This document shows, in pieces, positions 1-10,171 of a DNA stretch of 64,000 bases (within the stretch, counting starts at the first letter, position 1; the number at the start of each line of letters is the position of its first letter). The stretch is from Sugiyamaella lignohabitans (taxonomy: Eukaryota; Ascomycota; Dipodascomycetes; Dipodascales; Trichomonascaceae). The position numbers were made by a program, and so were the translations under genes. The notes under the pieces were generated by a model. The model was not told where the DNA came from, ran no database searches, and saw only the letters and a list, made by a program, of their open reading frames with translations. The stretch is taken from assembly GCF_001640025.1 (NCBI RefSeq), contig NC_031674.1, positions 930,001 to 994,000 on the forward strand. Direction: 5' to 3'.

Positions 1-403
1 CGCCAAACACAACTCAATCAATTACCACTCGTTTTCTACTGACAAGTTTACAACACCAGAAGAATGACCCAGGGTCACTGAATCCATAGCGAGAGACCGG
101 TTGCTCGCCAACTCTCTAAGTCTGCGTTCCTGAAGCTAACTTCGCAGTGGTCCGCGTTTCGGATTTATGCAGCCACCGCCAGAAGGCAGCTGCGACGCTA
201 CTCCATTGCCGACACACATCCTCGACAACACCCGGAACCGCAACGGGACACCCAAACAACCTCCTCACTAGATCCAGGGTCCTAGCTCGCTGCTTGAACC
301 CGGCAGCAGTCCAACGGCCCAACTGGCTAACCCTGTTAGGCCAGCTACCCCTGGATTTTCCCTCCAGAATGCTTTACCCTAGCCTCGATTGCAACCCGGA
401 CCT
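1..403. other. Left-edge intergenic sequence
   Basis: This is sequence between the window edge and the first GC element. Open frames of 68 and 97 codons exist on both strands, but they have no recognisable domain, and the longer one runs into the GC element. I see no gene, tRNA or splice signal that can be supported. Confidence 0.5.
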
Positions 404-540
404 GCCTCCGGCGGCTGGGGCTCCGCCCCAGACCCCGTAGCTCCTCTCGCTCCGCTCGAGTCGATTTCCTCTACGGTCCCAGCCAACTCCTGCGAAGCAG
501 GAGCAACGGGGTCTGGGGCGGAGCCCCAGCCGCCGGAGGC
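404..540. repeat. GC element, full length, orientation B
   Basis: The complementary outer arms begin GCCTCCGGCGGCTGGG and end with its reverse complement. The order inside is h2, TCCCAGCC centre, h1. It lies 43 bp beyond the DPM1 stop codon, in the predicted 3' region of DPM1. Confidence 0.9.
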
Positions 541-583
541 AAAACAGCCCCCCTGAAGTGATTAAAATAGATTGAGGTTTAAA

Positions 584-1749
<1,166 letters not shown>

Positions 1750-1855
1750 TATGAGATATAGTGTCAAATTTCAGGGATGTCGGTCCTGGCTCAGATCACT
1801 CAGTATGACACGCGTCTACTCTTCGCATGGAGACCCTGAAAGAGGGTAATCCACT

Positions 1856-1861
1856 CACGTG
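1856..1861. promoter_or_regulatory. CACGTG E-box upstream of DPM1
   Basis: A perfect CACGTG palindrome lies 107 bp upstream of the DPM1 ATG. The same box recurs upstream of several other genes here and would suit a Cbf1/Tye7-type bHLH factor. Function is inferred from motif and position only. Confidence 0.45.
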
Positions 1862-2052
1862 ACTCCTCCGCATCAGGGCCTACCCATTTTTCCCCTGAAA
1901 TTTCCCGGCCCGTCACACTCCCCAATACGACAACTTTCCACCCTGGTCTCCACGGGTGCTCTGAAACCTGTATTTTCGTTCCTGGGTCCACCTGGTCGTG
2001 TTCCATCGGCTGTGGCTATGGGGTACCCTGAATTTTTGGGGTGGGGAGTGCT

Positions 2053-2190
2053 GCCTCCGGCGGCTGGGGCTCCGCCCCAGACCCCGCTGCTCCTCTCGCT
2101 GCGCTCGAGTCGTTTCCGAGTCCGGTCCCAGCCAATTCCTGCGAAGCAGGAGCAACCAGGGTCTGGGGCGGAGCCCCAGCCGCCGGAGGC
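2053..2190. repeat. GC element, full length, orientation B
   Basis: Full element with both outer arms, h2 first and h1 second. It lies in the divergent intergenic region between DPM1 and the small gene at 2482. The remainder of 1750..2481 is promoter sequence without a further gene. Confidence 0.9.
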
Positions 2191-2365
2191 CGACCCCCAC
2201 CCCGCAAGCATGGCATCCCAGTTACTAGCTCTGGTAAGATTTACAGGAAGCAACAGCAAGGAAGCTAAGAATAGGATATTAAATAGGTTGCCGGCTGTTA
2301 TTTGTTGCCTAACTTGATTCCGTTTGGCAGGTTGTCCTGTGACCTGGTGGTGGTGCACGGCTGGT

Positions 2366-2371
2366 CACGTG
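2366..2371. promoter_or_regulatory. CACGTG E-box (GTCACGTGAT)
   Basis: This box lies about 110 bp upstream of the small gene starting at 2482. The 10-base context GTCACGTGAT is identical to the box upstream of MGE1 at 14875, which supports a shared regulator of mitochondrial genes. That role is inferred. Confidence 0.45.
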
Positions 2372-2481
2372 ATGTAGAGTACCCAATCATACATATTCAA
2401 ATCTGACGGTCATGAAGACCCCGATATTGGTGGTCAGAGAGCGTACATTGTTCTTGTTACACAGCATAAACAACAAAAAAA

Positions 2482-2905
2482 ATGATTTCGCCAATAGCCC
2501 GCAGAGGTTTGCTTACTCTTGGCAAGCGCCAATTGTCGACCAGTGCTGTTCGCATGGCCGAGACTCCTGTTGTCCCCCCTGTTGTCACTCCTAAGCGTAA
2601 AGTTGGCGCTTTCCGTGGAGGGTAAGTGTACTCGGCTTTTGTTTGTTCTCCCTTCGTCAATTCGCATGAAAAATCGGGTCAAGCTTATCGATCTGGTTGC
2701 CAATTACTAACTTGCGGTTTATAGTTTCTTTGGTTTCTTACTCGGAGTGTCTCTGACCGGTTTTGGCGCCTACTACTATGTGTTTGACGAGTACCGTGCT
2801 GCCAACTCGGTCGTCATCACCGATGTGATCAAGTTGCAAGAGTCCATTCGTGCCTTGGAAGACCATGTCAGTGCTCTCGAAGCCAAGGCTTCCGAGAAAA
2901 AATAA
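2482..2905 (+). CDS. Small mitochondrial-type membrane protein (2 exons)
   Basis: Exons 2482..2621 and 2725..2905 join in frame (GG|T) to give 106 codons. The donor is GTAAGT. The acceptor follows TACTAAC and TTATAG. The N-terminus MISPIARRGLLTLGKRQLST is arginine-rich with few acidic residues, as in mitochondrial presequences. Around residues 45-65 there is a hydrophobic, glycine-rich segment (GGFFGFLLGVSLTGFGAYYY) that could span a membrane once. The C-terminus is predicted helical with heptad-like leucines (LQESIRALEDHVSALEAK). I do not recognise the family with certainty. A short inner-membrane protein with a coiled-coil tail is the best description. It was not visible as a single open frame, so it is easily missed by annotation without splicing. 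Confidence 0.82.
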
Positions 2906-3222
2906 AGCTATGTAGCATCATGTATTAAAACAGCTGTAATGACCTCTCTTCTGAGATAACTGGATTAGGCTATATTCTACCAGGTGCCGAGGTGGGAAAG
3001 TTAGGAACTTTTCGGCTCACAAATTTGCTTTCTGATCACTAGTTTCAATATTATTAATAGAGGATATCAGTAGAAGACATTGATTTCTCAATTGGCTTTT
3101 TTTTTTCGCGGAAGCATGAGATCTGAGACCCCGAAGGCCCTTCGATATAACGTTATACAAATATTAAATTTCATGTGATATTATTACTATTAAACCTGGT
3201 AATTTTGTGTTCGAGTCGATTT
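2906..3222. other. Convergent intergenic without GC element
   Basis: This separates the small gene at 2482 from SRC1 (convergent). It contains a T-run near 3099 but no GC element, making it one of only two convergent junctions in the window that lack one. Nothing else is recognised. Confidence 0.5.
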
Positions 3223-6200
3223 TTAGGAGTTGGCATCAAAATCAGTTCCCAACCATTCCCAAACTTTTGTGATTTCGCCATGGATTTCCAGCTGGCGAGT
3301 TCGAATGCTGCTCGTATCCTCAATTTTGGACACCACAGATTTCCATGTACGACCGCCCTTGTCACCCTTGAACAGCGCTTGTTGAAGACGGGGGACTGCG
3401 ACGTACCTGACAGTCTGGCCAGAGGTATCAGAATCAGCCTGCTTTTGTTGCTTGATAAGAATATTCTTGGCCTGTGTGACATACGAATCTACTTGAGCAT
3501 TGTAAGCTTGTAGCGAGGAAATACCCAGATATCCAGCAATTGCAGCAATGATACTAGCTATAACCAGGTAAAGTTCATTTCGATGTCTGGATAGGGTTGC
3601 GAGGATTGTGAGGCGGACGCGACAGGAGACCGTGAGTTCGGCCAAAGAGGTCGACTGAAATATCTTTTCCGTTTTGTGAATGTTGGGGGCCGTTTCTCCG
3701 GGAGGAGCGTACCCCTTGAAAGTCTTACGAACTGTTCGGAACTGCAATCTTGTTAGTATACTCCGGTCGAAAATCAGTAAAATAATCGGCCCACAGATAC
3801 AGTATAATTCAGGTGCAAAAGGTAATTGCCATCTAGGTCGACTTGTAAAGTGGTACTGCATCGTCTGGAGCAGTGCTCTCAGCCATGATTGGCAGTATAC
3901 TGTCCAAAGCCTATTCACCCTAGTACCATTCTCTATGCGATTTGAACTCTCTGTACTGCGTAACCGAAGGTGAGTTTATCCTGCCTTACAATAATATCCT
4001 TCTCGTTTTCGATGTCTTTAAGAGCTTGGCGCCATAAGTCGTTGAATTCTTCTTCGCTCAGACTAGCAATAGTTTGTTTTAGAAGCTCTTGTCGTAGCTT
4101 ATCTTCAGAAATTTCCGGTGTTGATTCATCGGTAATACCACACTTGACATTGGCATTGCGCTTACGGAGAATTTCGACAGCACGTTTAGCCAAGGCTGCT
4201 ACTTTGTTTCTTCTTGCCATGTCGGGAACACAGGTAGGTGGGAATGGAAGGGTACCACCTAATGAAATCAGACTTTGAACTGGGACATATCCCTCTTCAC
4301 AAGCGACTCGGAAGTTGGGGTAACACGCAGCATGCTCGGGGCAAGGCACACATTCTGGAGTGCCGTACTCAATAGCCTGATTAATGTAATTCTCAAATTT
4401 ATAAAGAGAATCAGCGCTCACATAAGGGGATGCCTTTTCAATCCACTGCGAAGGAATACTGATAGTTCGTGGCTCTGGAGAGGTCAAAACGTCACAGTAA
4501 CCAATTCTGAATCGTTCAACACACCACCAGCTGGCATAAAATACAAGAGACAATGTAGCCGTCACTCTGAACACGTAGGCCAGAGCAGAAAAGAACAATT
4601 CAACATAGTCTGTAGACTCAGCCTTGGACTTGGATCGTTTTTTATGCTGCTTGCGTAATTTCTTCTTCAGCGCCCTGTCTTCTTCTTCGATCTCCCTTTC
4701 AAGTTCATGATATTTTTCGAGATCCGATTCATGAAGATCTTCAGCAGCGACTTCTCCCTTTTTAATTACCTCGATACCCACACGCCCGTCAGTAACCGGC
4801 TCTGCTTCTTGTTCTGTTTCTTCATTCTTCACTTCAGTGCTTTCCTGGTCCTGTTTTGGATTGTCATTCAACTGTTCGGGTAGAACAAATGCTGGCTCCT
4901 TTTTCTCTTGCTGTTCTTGTTGAAGCTGACGAGAAAATTCATCAGACACTCGCAAGTGTTTCACATCAGGCATAAAACTGAGACGTTTCGAACTACTGGC
5001 ACGTGGGAAACTATGGTCGCGAACAGAGTTATGTGGTGCGGTGGCTGGTGGTGCTCTTGGAGGACTTCGCGATGGAGTGGCTTGTGTGTTTGAATGATCG
5101 TCTTCAGGGGTATTGGGAAACGAAGTAAATCTACGCACAGATCCTGGAGTAGCAGGAATTGGCTGTTGTTGCTCTTGTTGAAGTGGTTGCACATACTGAG
5201 AGTATTGAACAGGTTGAAATTCCGAGGGCTGTTTAAGATCTGGCTGTGGTTGCACTTCTTGTGGCTGTTGAGGAATATGAGGTGTAAAATATGGCACTGA
5301 TTTGGTATCATCAGCCATGGTAACATCATTATCGAATTGAACAATTGACGAAAACGTGTCTTTTGGCGCACTTCTTTTTGGTGTTGTATCCTTGGCACGC
5401 TTCTTGGCAGAACTGGGTTGTGGAGAATCTGTAGATTCTTCAACTTCTTTGTGTGCCCTCTTACGAGCCTTGGGTGAAGATGGTGACCCCTTTTGGAAGA
5501 TATTCTTATTTGAGAATGGGCTTTCCGACGCCTTTTGAGGGGTAGGCTTTTGAAAGACGTTGCGGTCAGAAGATCCCTGTCCAACAAGAGGCTCCTCTTT
5601 GATAGATTTACGGGGCGATGTACCTGTAATCGACACTGGGTTCAATGTTTTCTCAGTTTTAGGTTGGGTATTGAGTTCATATTCAGAGGGGTCGACATAC
5701 TGCTGTTTGAGAGTCTTGCGTGTCTTTTTAGGCGAGCTAGACGCTTTTGAAGTCGAACTTTTAGTGGTTGCAGTTGAGGTGGCATCACCAGTAGTAGATT
5801 CAAAGGCACTCGCAAGAGTTCCAGGAGGAGCTAGTGAAATTGCCGACTCGAGAATATTTGGCACTGGTTCAGAAGACGTGACGGTGCTTTCAATAACAGT
5901 CTCAATTTCAATTGCGGTAGCAGGAGCCGTAGTTGAATCAGTTTTTCTTGAGCGTCGGGAAGGAGATGGTGGTGGTTTACTCTTTGTAGAGGCAGAAGTA
6001 GATTCTGTTCCTTTAGCAGGAGATTTGGCACGAGTAGTACGTGAACGCGATTTGGAAGGAGATGCTGGCTCTGCCACAACTGGAGCAGTAAGTTCAGCAA
6101 CGGGAGGAACCTCGGTGGCAGCAGGAATCTCAGCTATAGGTTCAACAGCAGACTTTCTTTCGCTTTTGGAGGGAGATCTTTTCGCGGGAGAACGCGAACG

Positions 6201-6488
6201 GGCACTTCTTTTAGGTGGAGCCGCGTCCACAATTCCAGCTCCATGAGGACTAATATTATCATATTCGCTGAGAAACTCAGCAGCTCGTGGTAGAACATGG
6301 ACCTTGAAATGTTCGACCCATGTAGCTTTCTTAGCACCAGAGGGAGGGAAGTCTACATCATGAACTGCCATGACATTTCTCAACTGAGTGATGGTCAAAG
6401 ACGCGGGGTCAAACCCGTCACGAAGATAGTACCGTTCATCCTCCCCAGCATCGGGAGGCACTGACCGACGACCGGTCTGACGAGACAT
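3223..6488 (-). CDS. SRC1: Inner nuclear membrane HeH/LEM-domain protein Src1/Heh1 (2 exons)
   Basis: Exon 1 is 6488..3990 and exon 2 is 3741..3223, together 1005 codons, joined in phase. The donor is GTAAGG. The acceptor follows TACTAACAAGATTGCAG. Residues ~25-75 form a HeH/SAP-like helix-extension-helix (DGFDPASLTITQLRNVMAVH). A long Ser/Pro/Lys/Gln-rich nucleoplasmic region with basic clusters follows. TM1 lies near 625-655 and is followed by a cysteine-rich lumenal part (CVPCPEHAACYP). Exon 2 adds the Man1/Src1 C-terminal winged-helix region and TM2 (~890-910, LVIASIIAAIAGYLG). The family tethers telomeric and rDNA chromatin and supports nuclear pore quality control. If the intron is retained, translation stops at 3933 and the protein loses TM2 and the Man1 domain. 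The exact donor is my choice from the sequence; GTACAG slightly downstream is a weaker alternative. Confidence 0.88.
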
Positions 6489-6817
6489 TAGGCTTTCGAA
6501 TCAGTTCAGAGAAGTAGAAAAGAAAAATTAGATGGTGTCAACGAACACAGATTGTCGCGAGATAGCAGTTGATGTGGCGTGGAACAATGGCACAGATAAA
6601 CCGAAAACTAAAACAAAGTTCGAAACTGAATCGCCAAAAACCACAACAAAGGAAAAATAAACGAAATACGCGTCAATTGTGTCAATGCACTAGAACCGAT
6701 GCCCAAATATTACGTCTGTCAATAATGATAAACGCAAATTAAATTAAATGTTTGTTTTGGTCTGGCATTCCAGGGACATGCACCAGTCAGCCGCTCGTAT
6801 CACTCCAGTAACCGTAT

Positions 6818-6823
6818 CACGTG
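6818..6823. promoter_or_regulatory. CACGTG E-box between SRC1 and AMD1
   Basis: Palindromic ATCACGTGAT, 330 bp from the SRC1 start and about 490 bp from the AMD1 start. The motif is observed; the binding factor (Cbf1/Tye7-like) is inferred. Confidence 0.35.
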
Positions 6824-7083
6824 ATCTGTTCAATTCCGGGGTACAAACATATGGTCTAACAATTTTATATCTCATTCTGGTAAGTATAACTCAGTCTCAG
6901 ATGGCCATATCTCCTATTTCTACCTCCAATCAACACACTAGGGGTGTGATTATTGCGGAATTGAAGTGATTGAAGTCGAGATTGGATGCCTCAAATCCGG
7001 CAGTGAAGCAACATACTACGGCCAATGAGTTCCAAAACCCTTTAGACCCCCTCAGACGACTCTTTTATTCTCGAGTCATAACA

Positions 7084-7138
7084 GCTCGGGCAAAGCGAGA
7101 GGAGCCACGAGTCCGGGCGGAGCCCGGCCGCCGGAGGC
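7084..7138. repeat. GC element, decayed right half
   Basis: An h2-like remnant (GCAAAGCGAGAGGAGCC) is followed by a shortened outer arm (GGGCGGAGCCCGGCCGCCGG) ending GGAGGC. The left half is absent. Confidence 0.75.
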
Positions 7139-7315
7139 TTCGACACCCCACCCCCTGAGCTCTCCCATTAACGAGCTGATTTTGAGACGAGTACAGGTTA
7201 GGGTACCCGGAGAAATTCTGGATCGCGATGAGAGCTTAATTTAATATTGTTTTGGGAAGTGAGAATACAGATCACAGATCGGATGAACAAAGCGCTGGAT
7301 TGATGATAAGATAGA

Positions 7316-9925
7316 ATGAGTGACCCGCAATTCATTCCCAGACGGCCTAAGCGCATGTCTGTGTCGGAGATTATGTTCCAGAATGACGATGATAGAATGG
7401 AAGCCGATAAGGAAATAGAAATGGAGGACGGATTTGATGAGCAAGAGCTGATCAACATGTCGCCGTCGTCCACTACTGCTCATTCTTATGTTGACGAGAA
7501 GTCTCTTCAGGCAATGGCTGCCAAGTTGAATGCTTTGAATGTTCACGGTGGCGGTAATGGATCCAGTACTGCTGGTAGTGTTAATACAGGGTTTGGTGGT
7601 TCGTTAGATGGATCGGGATCTCCGGGTTCTTTTCATGGAATCGGGTCGCCTCATGAGTCGCTGCACTCGTCACCAGCTAAATCGCGTATTGCCAGTTCCA
7701 ATACTTTGAAGAGCTTGGTCGACCCGTCTCTATCGCCCAAATCCAGTCATTCCACAACCGCACATGCCGCTGCTGCAATTGCTGCCCCTCATCCATCGTT
7801 GGACATGGCTAGCCAGTCACCTCACACCTATGGCTCATTCCAGAAACAATATGCTCAAGGAACGTTCCACCAGGAAGGTCACAAAGAAGACCCAGATGTA
7901 TTCAGAGAGCTCAATACTATGTACTCCAAGGTTCAATCTTGTATTGACACGCGGCACAAGTACCAGTCCATCTCGCTTCAGCGAGAATCGGATAACCCGA
8001 AGAACTCATCTGAGTGGGAAATCTACCCTCCTCCTCCCAAACCATCGTGGAAACCTCAAACTAAAGAGTTTGCTGCTACAGTGTTTGAAGAAGATGAGAA
8101 TGAAAGAGCCAATGAGAATGACGGAGTCGAAGACGGCGAGGCAGATGACCATGTTAACGAACATGTAACCAATGGTACCAATCCTCCCTCTCGACGACCG
8201 CGATTATCGAGAATTGGCTCAAAACTAGAAGTTGGCGATGATTTCGACATGGCTAATTGTCCTATTCCTACTCCCTCTGAATACATCTTTGCTGCTGATG
8301 ATGACTCTGTATTCCAAGTGTACGAATCACAAGAGGCCCTTGACCAGGGTCTTCCAATTGTAGACGTCCCTACTCTTAGAGATTATTACATGGATATGGA
8401 CAGGATTATTTCCATTAGTAGTGATGGTCCAGTGAAGAGTTTTGCGTTCCGCAGATTGCAATATTTGGAAGCGAAATGGAACTTGTATTCTTTGCTAAAT
8501 GAATATCAAGAGACAGCTGACTCCAAGAAGACCCCTCATAGAGATTTCTACAATGTGCGTAAAGTAGACACTCACGTACACCACTCGGCCTGTATGAATC
8601 AGAAGCATCTTCTCCGTTTCATCAAGTATAAAATGAAGAAGTTCCCTAATGAAGTGGTTATTTACCGTGACAACAAACTGTTGACACTGACCCAAGTGTT
8701 CGACTCTCTTGGTTTGACTGCCTATGATTTGAGTATTGATACGTTAGATATGCATGCTCATAAGGATTCGTTCCACCGATTTGACAAGTTCAATCTGAAA
8801 TATAACCCAATTGGTGAGTCCAGATTGCGTGAGATTTTCCTCAAAACAGACAACTACATCAAGGGCCGCTACTTGGCGGAAATCACAAAGGAAGTTGTCG
8901 AGGATCTTGAGCAGAGCAAGTACCAGATGGCCGAATACCGTATTTCCATTTATGGAAGAGATCCAAATGAATGGTCTAAACTTGCTGCCTGGGTTATTGA
9001 CAACAAGCTACTGTCCCACAACGTCAGATGGCTCATTCAAATTCCTCGTCTGTATAATATCTACAAAGAGGGAGGCATTGTCAAGAACTTCAATGATGTG
9101 GTTGAGAATGTGTTTAAACCTCTTTTCGAGGTCACCAAGGACCCCAGTAAAGATCCTAAGCTGCACGTCTTCCTTCAAAGAGTTATTGGCTTCGACTCTG
9201 TAGACGATGAGTCGAAGGTTGACCGCAGATTCCACAAGAAATATCCCACTCCCAAGTACTGGGATAATGCTCAGAACCCTCCCTACTCCTATTATTTATA
9301 CTATTTATACGCCAATATGTCATCACTCAATGCTTGGAGAAAGAAATTGGGTTACAATACTTTTGTGCTTCGTCCTCACGCTGGAGAAGCTGGTGATCCT
9401 GAGCACCTGGTTGCTGCGTTCCTCACTTCACACAGTATCTCCCACGGTATCTTGCTTCGTAAGGTGCCCTTCATTCAGTATCTGTACTACCTGGATCAAA
9501 TTGGTATTGCCATGTCTCCTCTCAGTAACAACGCTCTTTTCTTGAATTATGACAAGAACCCCTTCCATTCTTACTTCAAGCGTGGACTCAATGTGTCTCT
9601 CTCCACTGATGACCCACTTCAATTCTCCTACACACGAGAACCTCTTATCGAAGAGTACTCTGTTGCTGCCCAAATCTACAAACTATCCAATGTTGACATG
9701 TGTGAACTGGCACGCAATTCGGTTATCCAGTCTGGATTCGAGGCGGCTCTCAAGAAGCACTGGATTGGCAAGACCTACACTCTCCGTGGTCCGAAGGGTA
9801 ATGTCATGGAGAAAACCAACGTTCCCAACGTGCGTCTTGCCTATCGTGAAGAAACCTTCCTCCACGAAGTCGGTCTCATCGAAAGGTACACTGGCATTTC
9901 TAGCTGTCTCCGTAACGAGAGATAA
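7316..9925 (+). CDS. AMD1: AMP deaminase
   Basis: This enzyme hydrolyses AMP to IMP and ammonia in the purine nucleotide cycle, controlling adenylate energy balance in the cytosol. It has 869 codons in a single exon. The first ~350 residues are a low-complexity, acidic/serine-rich regulatory region. The catalytic domain begins around residue 380. It contains the metal-binding KVDTHVHHSACMN (about residues 415-427), the LRPHAGEAGD motif (about 683) with a conserved histidine, and LSTDDPLQF (about 760) with the catalytic and metal-ligand aspartates. All expected active-site motifs are intact. The length is close to S. cerevisiae Amd1 (810 residues), with a somewhat longer N-terminus. The ATG is 7316, the first in frame. 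A GC element starts 36 bp after the stop. Confidence 0.97.
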   Translation: MSDPQFIPRRPKRMSVSEIMFQNDDDRMEADKEIEMEDGFDEQELINMSPSSTTAHSYVDEKSLQAMAAKLNALNVHGGGNGSSTAGSVNTGFGGSLDGSGSPGSFHGIGSPHESLHSSPAKSRIASSNTLKSLVDPSLSPKSSHSTTAHAAAAIAAPHPSLDMASQSPHTYGSFQKQYAQGTFHQEGHKEDPDVFRELNTMYSKVQSCIDTRHKYQSISLQRESDNPKNSSEWEIYPPPPKPSWKPQTKEFAATVFEEDENERANENDGVEDGEADDHVNEHVTNGTNPPSRRPRLSRIGSKLEVGDDFDMANCPIPTPSEYIFAADDDSVFQVYESQEALDQGLPIVDVPTLRDYYMDMDRIISISSDGPVKSFAFRRLQYLEAKWNLYSLLNEYQETADSKKTPHRDFYNVRKVDTHVHHSACMNQKHLLRFIKYKMKKFPNEVVIYRDNKLLTLTQVFDSLGLTAYDLSIDTLDMHAHKDSFHRFDKFNLKYNPIGESRLREIFLKTDNYIKGRYLAEITKEVVEDLEQSKYQMAEYRISIYGRDPNEWSKLAAWVIDNKLLSHNVRWLIQIPRLYNIYKEGGIVKNFNDVVENVFKPLFEVTKDPSKDPKLHVFLQRVIGFDSVDDESKVDRRFHKKYPTPKYWDNAQNPPYSYYLYYLYANMSSLNAWRKKLGYNTFVLRPHAGEAGDPEHLVAAFLTSHSISHGILLRKVPFIQYLYYLDQIGIAMSPLSNNALFLNYDKNPFHSYFKRGLNVSLSTDDPLQFSYTREPLIEEYSVAAQIYKLSNVDMCELARNSVIQSGFEAALKKHWIGKTYTLRGPKGNVMEKTNVPNVRLAYREETFLHEVGLIERYTGISSCLRNER

Positions 9926-9961
9926 CATCTATACAACTAATGTGCTTTCTTATTGCACACT

Positions 9962-10097
9962 GCCTCCGGCGGCTGGGGCTCCGCCCCAGACCCTGGTTGC
10001 TCCTGCTTCGCAGGAGTTACTGGGACCGTGGACGTGACGACTCGAGTGAAGCGAGAGGAGCCACGTGGTCTGGGGCAGAGCCCCAGCCGCTAGAGGC
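9962..10097. repeat. GC element, full length, orientation A
   Basis: The order is arm, h1, TACTGGGACC centre, h2 (with one base change) and complementary arm. It sits exactly between the convergent stop codons of AMD1 (9925) and TAH18 (10172). Confidence 0.9.
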
Positions 10098-10171
10098 ACG
10101 AGGGCCCCTGAAAGCAAGTAAAAAAAAACTTTTTTTAATAAATATCAGAAACAAAAGGCAGAAAAAATTAT

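Larger units (their letters stand above)
6489..7315. other. Divergent promoter region SRC1/AMD1
   Basis: This is AT-rich sequence between two divergent genes. It contains one perfect CACGTG box (ATCACGTGAT, 6818..6823) and a decayed right-half GC element near the AMD1 side. An open frame at 6748 has no coding features. No other gene is seen. Confidence 0.55.

Noticed and set aside
147..440. 97-codon open frame at the left edge and similar frames over GC elements (peptides with PPAAGAPPQTP or [10 protein letters not shown])
   Set aside because: These frames are translations of the GC element itself. The same peptides recur wherever the repeat occurs, in all frames, with no independent coding evidence.
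3933..3989. SRC1 as a single-exon gene ending at 3933
   Set aside because: It would lack the conserved second membrane segment and Man1 domain found in phase just downstream. It is kept only as a possible intron-retention isoform.
5560..6246. 228-codon frame antisense to SRC1
   Set aside because: It mirrors the Ser/Thr/Ala-rich low-complexity region of SRC1 on the other strand and has no domain of its own.
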